From contig NC_079978.1 in the NCBI RefSeq assembly GCF_029852145.1, positions 18,023,774 to 18,087,773 on the forward strand: DNA of 64,000 bases, read 5' to 3'. The translations under genes were made by a program, and so were the position numbers. Under the pieces are notes generated by a model. It was not told the origin of the DNA and made no database searches. It saw only the letters and a program-made list of their open reading frames with translations. The stretch is from Microplitis mediator. Lineage: Eukaryota > Arthropoda > Insecta > Hymenoptera > Braconidae. This document shows positions 59,244-64,000 of this stretch, in pieces. Position 1 is the stretch's first letter. Each line of letters opens with the position of its first letter.

Positions 59244-60649
59244 CCCAGTAAACACATTGACGTAAATTTGACGTCAGAGTGACGTTACGCTAAGTCATCA
59301 TTTACGTAAGATATAAGTCACGAATGAGTCAGGTGTGACTCATTATTTCCCACTTTTTTACGTAAGATTATGATGTAAAACTAATGACGTATACATGACG
59401 TAAATGTGATGTCTGTGTGACATTTTATGACGTCAATATGACATATGGGTGATGTCAAAATTATCAATTCGGAAAAAATATTTTTGAAAAAAAAAAAAAA
59501 AAAAAAAAATGAAATACCGAATTTTTGATTTGATTATTACCGCGTGAACGCATTGTGAATTCTGAAACAAGATTAAATAACGTTAAATGATGAAAAAATC
59601 CTGGGCATCTGCTGGGTTCGAACACGGCTCCTCTTGGCTGGTAGTCCTGAACGTTACTCACTGGTCCACATCACGAGAGTTCAAATCTCGTGCTTAATTG
59701 ATGTATTTAGAGTGAAATGCCGGAAAAGACAGAGTTCATAAGTTTTCGTGATGGATTTTTACTAAATTTAAAAAAACTCCATGAACTTATATGAAATGTT
59801 ATAGAAACAATATTTGTGGGCCTCGATGATAATTGTATAAAATTTCATTAAGTTTCATCAAATTTTTTAATTTTTTGTTGTGATGTGAAATTTAAAAAAT
59901 CTTATATAAAATTTTGCGAGACATTAAATAATTCCACAAAATCGTATGAAATTTAATCGATTGAAAAATTGTGATACTTAAACTTTAGAATCATAATATC
60001 AAAAGAGTTCAAACTGTCGTTACATTTTCTTTGTCATCCTAAATGATATTTTCGATATATATCATTTAAAAAAATAAAGTTAATTTTTTTATGCTCACGC
60101 TAATTTTTTAATCTAAAACGTCTGAATGATCTATTATCGAGTTTATCGATTACTTTGACCCCAAAAATGTTCGACGTTTAGTTGTTATTTTTACACATTT
60201 ACACATATTTGAAAATTCATTCTATGATTGTTTGATTTCAATAAATAGATGATAAAAAACTATGACTCGGAAATTACATCAGCATTGCGTAAAATACTGA
60301 CTTGTCACTGATGTAAAGATATGATTTAGGAGTGACATCCATATTACGTATAACCGTGACTTTGCTACTGACATAAATGTATGATTTTAAAATTACGTCA
60401 TTATGATATACGGATAATGACTTTATTACTACATAACAATGTGATGTAGATTCTATGTCAAACGTACGTAATACATAAGTCATAACTGTGACATAGTACA
60501 AGAGTCATGCTTACATCAATATGATGTCACAAGCTTTACATCATATCAAAGTCATGTAGAACGTCAGATTGACATCAAATTTACATCAGATGTCGTGACA
60601 TTGCTATGACCTACGTATGACGTCAAAATAAGGTCATGTGTTCACTGGG
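59244..60649. mobile_element. CCCAGT-ended element with TGACGT word, inserted in DIRS RT
   Basis: CCCAGTAAACACATTGACGT at the left and GTCATGTGTTCACTGGG at the right are inverted, with TA on both sides (59242-59243 and 60650-60651). TGACGTCA, ATGACGTA and TACGTCAT words crowd 59255-59460 and 60270-60635. The middle (59470-59710) holds a poly-A tract and a tRNA-like unit. Removing the element and one TA makes the RT frame continuous (G-D-Y-R-F-V). 1406 bp, no coding frame. Confidence 0.85.
59490..59700 (-). repeat. tRNA-derived SINE-like unit
   Basis: On the - strand: TGGACCAGTGAGTAACG (A-box-like) at about 59660, GTGTTCGAACCC (B box) at about 59612-59623, then AT-rich body and a T run (59488-59510) that would terminate pol III. 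A cloverleaf is not convincing. It lies within the TGACGT-word element. Confidence 0.45.
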
Positions 60650-60651
60650 TA

Positions 60652-60933
60652 GTCACCATTCGGTTTTGGTACTAAAAAATAAGTAGATAAAAATTGTCCA
60701 TTACATGGGACACATACTCGAATGGCGCCTAATTCTAATAGTTTGTTGACTGCCGCTTGGAGGTAAGGCTCATCATTTGCATTTAGGGAACAGTTTTGTA
60801 CTGGTCTCGTTTGATGAGGCAGGCAACTGAATTGTAATTCGTATCCTGAGATACTATTTAGAATGAACTTGTCTAACGTGATTTTTCGCCAAGCTGGTAC
60901 AAAGTGTCTTAATCGCCCTGCAATCTTACCCAC
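60652..60933 (-). CDS. DIRS reverse transcriptase, N-terminal part (cut by insertion)
   Basis: The frame is open from before 60981, overlapping the end of ORF1 in a different frame, and contains G-R-L-R-H-F-V-P-A-W-R-K-I-T and S-G-Y-E-L-Q-F, the segment that precedes the RT domain in DIRS pols. It continues to Y-F-L-V-P-K-P-N-G-D-Y at the start of the palm, where the TGACGT element has inserted at a TA. No ATG lies at a suitable place; translation probably starts by overlap, reinitiation or frameshift from ORF1 (inference). Confidence 0.8.
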
Positions 60934-60938
60934 CTGAT

Positions 60939-61834
60939 CTATTTCGATGATTTGCTGCTCGTCTGCTGATCTGGTTGCCGGTTCCGGAGCTGTGTTGTCC
61001 CTGACCGATTCTTCTCGTACGTTCGGCTCTGGTAGAACGACTTCGGGGGTACTCGACGCTGGTAGCCCGTCTGTGTCTGATTGCCAGCCTTCACAAACGG
61101 GCTTTTCCAGTTTAAAGTCGAGTGAGGTTTGGCATTGGTCTTTTTCTCGGGTGCCTGAGGTTTCAAAGACAACCCGACCTTTTCTACTGACTTTGCAGTT
61201 TTTACTCTCTCTGATAATCCTGAACCAAATAGATACTCATCTGTTTCGGATTTTTCTAAAACAGATTTGGCTTTTTTGTCTAACCCAGGGTAGATAAAAG
61301 CTTTTCGTGCTTTAGACAAAATTTTAAATTGCTCACACATTAGCTTCCCTGAATCGACTAACGCCGTTAATAATTCTTTCTTATCAATTTTTTGTTTTTC
61401 ATCGTTAAGTATCATACTTATTGCTTTACCAAGTGATGATAAACTCGCCCCACAAAGGTCTTGTTCATCCGCTTGGTATTTGTCCCGTCGTCTTACAGTT
61501 TCATTAACCGTAGCTTCTACTTCTGGGTTTAACTTCGGCGTCAAGATTGGGCAGTTTCCCTTGCGAGGATATATTTTTAAAAGATTCACTTTATTATCCT
61601 TCTCTAGTCCTTCTATGAGAACTTTTTTCCAAACCTCAGCCAGTTTTGGGTGAAATAAAAATTCACCCTCATCAGTTGATGATTTACCATCCCCCAGAAT
61701 TTCCAATATTTCGTCGTCAAGATCGGCAAAGTCCTTGTCCTTCGTCGTCTCTGTCTTTTCCAGATCATTTGATGCACTATTTTCTTTGTTATCAATAACA
61801 GGATCGATGATGCCTGTATCTTCGGCATCCAGAT
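60939..61834 (-). CDS. DIRS ORF1 (gag-like), exon 2
   Basis: The frame is open from the acceptor TTTTTTGCTTCTCCAG (ending 61835) to a TAG at 60939. In that frame a stop lies just upstream of the acceptor, so it needs either the splice or an internal start. With exon 1 the product is 348 residues. It begins acidic (T-K-D-K-D-F-A-D-L-D-D-E), has a central part with F-H-P-K-L-A-E-V-W-K-K and ends in a basic, R/Q/S-rich tail. There is no CCHC zinc knuckle, as usual in DIRS gag. Its end overlaps the start of the RT frame. Confidence 0.7.
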
Positions 61835-62187
61835 CTGGAGAAGCAAAAAAGATCTAGGTTATAAGCTACCAATATCTGGCGCAAAATTGAACTATGTAGA
61901 TGAATTTACACAAGTATGTTTAGAAAAATATATTGATATATAAATCTTAATATTGTGTATAAGTGTACACATATACCTGTGTCTTTATAATTCATCTACT
62001 ATAGTCAACATGTATACATATATATATGTGTATATATATATGTATATACACATTATGTACATATATTTACAACCTAGTCAGACTGTACGGATACGTCTCA
62101 CCTCTCGTGTGAGCTCACCGCCAAAGTTGTCATTTTGACTATCTTGCTCACGCAAGAGTTAATTTATTTATTAGGCATTTTCCTTAC
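61835..62187 (-). other. Probable spliceosomal intron in DIRS ORF1
   Basis: 353 bp bounded by GTAAGG and TTTTTTGCTTCTCCAG, with matching phase 1 on each side and stop codons in both exon frames if unspliced. The middle contains a TATATATG-type microsatellite (62010-62060). Confidence 0.65.
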
Positions 62188-62338
62188 CTTCAATACTAGA
62201 TGCATCACCCATTCCTGATCCTTCATCAGCTGGTAATTCCTGTTGACATTTATCCAGTTTTGCTTGGTATCGTTTTAATTTCCTCCGTATTTCATCTATC
62301 GAAAGTGAATGGCTCCTCTTTTTTGAATTTTTACCCAT
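62188..62338 (-). CDS. DIRS ORF1 (gag-like), exon 1
   Basis: Starts at ATG 62336-62338, reads M-G-K-N-S-K-K-R-S-H-S-L-S-I-D-E-I and 50 codons in all, and would hit a stop just after an intronic GTAAGG donor (GT at 62186-62187). The N-terminus is highly basic, then a predicted helix rich in K/R/Q and an acidic end. Splicing to 61834 keeps the frame (phase 1). No homologous fold is recognisable; position before the pol ORF makes it the gag-like ORF of the DIRS element. Confidence 0.65.
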
Positions 62339-62423
62339 TATATAATTATTTTTGTTTATTTTTTAAAAGAATTTTCTCTCGTGAATGTTAAAAGCGTGGT
62401 TTCTCCTAACGCACAAAAAACGT

Positions 62424-62560
62424 TATGAGTGTCATGGCGGACAGAAAGGGATAACAGGGGAAGTTTTTATTAAGCTAAAATGTGTGGTGACTCCTAGCGG
62501 ACTTAGACGGTACTACTTATTTATCTATAGTGATCATGAGAACGAGATACGAAGCATAAT
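62424..62560 (-). repeat. DIRS 5' terminal repeat
   Basis: 62424-62535 is the inverted counterpart of 56262-56373 over about 112 bp (for example CATGGCGGACAGAAAGGGAT versus its complement), with no obvious mismatches. 62536-62560 extends beyond the shared ITR and is complementary to the right half of the ICR. The ITR ends about 86 bp upstream of the ORF1 start at 62338 and should carry the promoter (inference). Confidence 0.85.
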
Positions 62561-62887
62561 AAGTATTTTATACTACATTGAGTAGTTGTGGAAACTACAA
62601 AGTTTTACCACATTACAGTAGTAAGCAGAACTCCTATAGTAGTAAAATATCACGCACACTGTGGCTTACGTTACTACAGTTGTCATTGCGGCGACCACAA
62701 AGTGTAGTAAAATTTTTACTAGTTTGGTGTGGTAAATTCTACTCCAGCATTTTTTCCCGTGTTCGCGAAATATTATATTATTCGCAAATTTTCGAGTATT
62801 TTTAATTCAGAGTTTGTTATGTTCGATATTCAAATATGAACTTAACAATTAATATACATTTTATTTAAACCATTAAATATAATTACA

Positions 62888-63092
62888 CACACAAAAAAAA
62901 AAATTCTCGACTGAAGGTAAATATTCTTGATTCAAGAAAATTTTTTTGGAGACCTAAATTTTCTCAGATAAAGTAGAAATCTTCTCCAACTAAGACGAAT
63001 TCTCTTGGCTCAAGAAAATCTTGACTTGGTTCCCGAAAACGTTTGTCTTCAAAAATATTTTCTTGACTCAAGATATCTGTTTTTTCTGTGCA
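62888..63092. mobile_element. TCTTGA-word MITE inside the right hAT arm
   Basis: A CACACAAAAAAAAAAATTC left end faces a TCTGTTTTTTCTGTGCAC right end. TTCTTGATTCAAGAAAA, TCTTGGCTCAAGAAAATC and TCTTGACTCAAGA palindromes lie between. Same word as 43416-43738 and 47897-48099. About 205 bp. Confidence 0.5.
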
Positions 63093-63491
63093 CGAATAGA
63101 AAAATTAGTATGAGAATTTGCTACAAATTTTTATTCAAACAGAAATTAATAATTATAAAAACCAAAATGAATTGAAAAGATCTCTTGCCAATATTAGTAT
63201 CTAGATTTTTTATGTTACTGACAGAGATGAACATACGTTGAAATTGAGCAATTGTTTCCTCCAGGTAGTTGATTTTGAATCAAAAAGTATATTATTCGTA
63301 AGTAGAATATTTTAATACACGATGTAATGGAATTCAAATCGGAAACAATAGAAAATCTAGTGATATTTCAATGATTCGCGAATTGTTCGAATTATTCGAA
63401 AATTTCCGAATTATTCGTCGAATTTCGAATAATTCGATTCAATTCGAACGATATTCGATTCGAACAATATTTGCACACCCCTAATAAATAC

Positions 63492-64000
63492 ATAATAGTT
63501 AATGGTTTATTTTCAACAATAAGAATCATTATTTTTGATAAAAATTTGATGCATGTATAATAAGGTGGTCCGTTTGGAACGACAATTTTTTTTTTCACTC
63601 TGGCAAATTACTGGGTCAAACTGGTCAACTAGTGGTGTTTTCACCTTATTTGCATATATCTAAAACTTAACTATTCAAAGATGAAATAAACGTTGGGTTA
63701 CCCTCTTTTACCCTATAGTAATTAATACATGATAAATTGAAAGGCTAAAAATAGTTAATCGGTCAACCACTGGTACATTCTAAATTATCTTTTATTTTTG
63801 ACCCGGGAGTCGTTATAAAAAATATTGTTCGACACGGATGATTAAATCGAAAAATCCGGTATATCTGTATTTTTAACACTCACCTTATGTTATATTATGA
63901 ACAAGAACGAGTGCACACATCTTTCTCGCACAAGCGAAGCGAGTAAGGTTTAAAAATTTTTTGTAACAAGAGTTCGATAACCCCAGTTGCCCAAGAATAT
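63492..64000. other. Terminal stretch, nothing recognised
   Basis: AT-rich DNA. A GACCCGGGAG motif at 63799-63808 could be one end of a CCCGGG-type element running out of the window, but no partner is visible. Confidence 0.4.

Larger units (their letters stand above)
56188..62560 (-). mobile_element. DIRS-type tyrosine-recombinase retrotransposon
   Basis: Read on the - strand: terminal repeat (62424-62560), ORF1 in two exons, overlapping RT-RNase H ORF, tyrosine recombinase ORF, internal complementary region (ICR, 56470-56594) and the other terminal repeat (56188-56373). DIRS elements replicate via RNA and integrate as circles using a tyrosine recombinase instead of a DDE integrase, so no target duplication is expected, and none is seen. 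Both ends share AAT, as does the ICR junction. Without the 1.4-kb insertion at 59244-60649 the element is about 5.0 kb, normal for DIRS. All catalytic residues are visible and I see no internal stops apart from the insertion, suggesting a young copy. Confidence 0.9.
54319..62762. mobile_element. CACGGAAAAAAATG-ended element with GTAGTAAA/ACTAC word, interrupted
   Basis: CACGGAAAAAAATGTGTAG at the left and CTCCAGCATTTTTTCCCGTG at the right are inverted. Words ATTTACTAC, TGTAGTACC, ACTGTGGT and TGGAGTA occur at 54330-54540, 56030-56187 and 62561-62755, that is in all three remnants left by later insertions. No TA is seen at its borders; the junction reads ATT/TTC. Non-coding by itself. Confidence 0.65.
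54247..63483. mobile_element. hAT-like TTCGAA-word element, expanded to 9.2 kb by nested insertions
   Basis: The left arm (54247-54318) starts TAGGGGTGTGTGAATAATTC and carries CGAATGATTCGAAAATTCGAA. The right arm (62763-63483) ends CGATTCGAACAATATTTGCACACCCCTA. The flanking octamers are ATAAATAT (54239-54246) and ATAAATAC (63484-63491), a one-base-different 8-bp duplication typical of hAT. The same family with exact duplication is at 17457-18568. Everything between 54319 and 62762, and 62888-63092, is later insertion. Confidence 0.75.

Overview
This window looks like insect nuclear DNA, most likely from a hymenopteran such as a parasitoid wasp (inference). It is very AT-rich. One multi-exon gene of the arthropod Sidestep immunoglobulin family is split by large introns, and almost everything else is transposon-derived. 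No bacterial operons, ribosome-binding sites, CRISPR arrays or rRNA were seen. A run of 100 Ns marks an assembly gap at 15211-15310.

The host gene is on the + strand. Six exons between 11195 and 36881 encode the last part of an Ig domain, a complete Ig domain, a fibronectin-III-like domain, a transmembrane helix and a cytoplasmic tail ending in a PDZ-ligand-like E-S-C-I. All splice sites are GT/AG and all phases match. The 5' exons (signal peptide and earlier Ig domains) are not visible and probably lie left of the window. Introns of about 2, 5.2, 6.5 and 10.6 kb are filled with small DNA transposons.

The repeats are mostly short non-coding elements with terminal inverted repeats (TIRs), many beginning CACTG, CACGG or CCCGGG and many flanked by TA. 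Their interiors are unusual. Each family is built from its own short, often palindromic word repeated in both orientations, for example AGATCT, TTCGAA, AAGTC, TGACGT, CACGGTG, GGTGTAAAA, GAGTGAATGCGG, TCTTGA or CAAATAAAT. They are extensively nested. Two near-perfect foldback elements (7230-9177 and 45591-46618) and an internally deleted pogo/Tigger-like element (5600-6360) are also present.

The right end (54247-63483) is a nested stack. An outer hAT-like element, with an 8-bp target duplication differing at one base between the two ends, contains a GTAGT-word element. That one contains an inverted pair of CAAATAAAT-word elements and a structurally complete DIRS-type tyrosine-recombinase retrotransposon on the - strand (56188-62560). 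The DIRS element has ORF1 with a probable spliceosomal intron, RT-RNase H, a C-terminal DIRS-specific domain, a tyrosine recombinase with all catalytic residues, inverted terminal repeats and an internal complementary region matching both ends. Its RT gene is interrupted by a 1.4-kb TGACGT-word element at a TA site.
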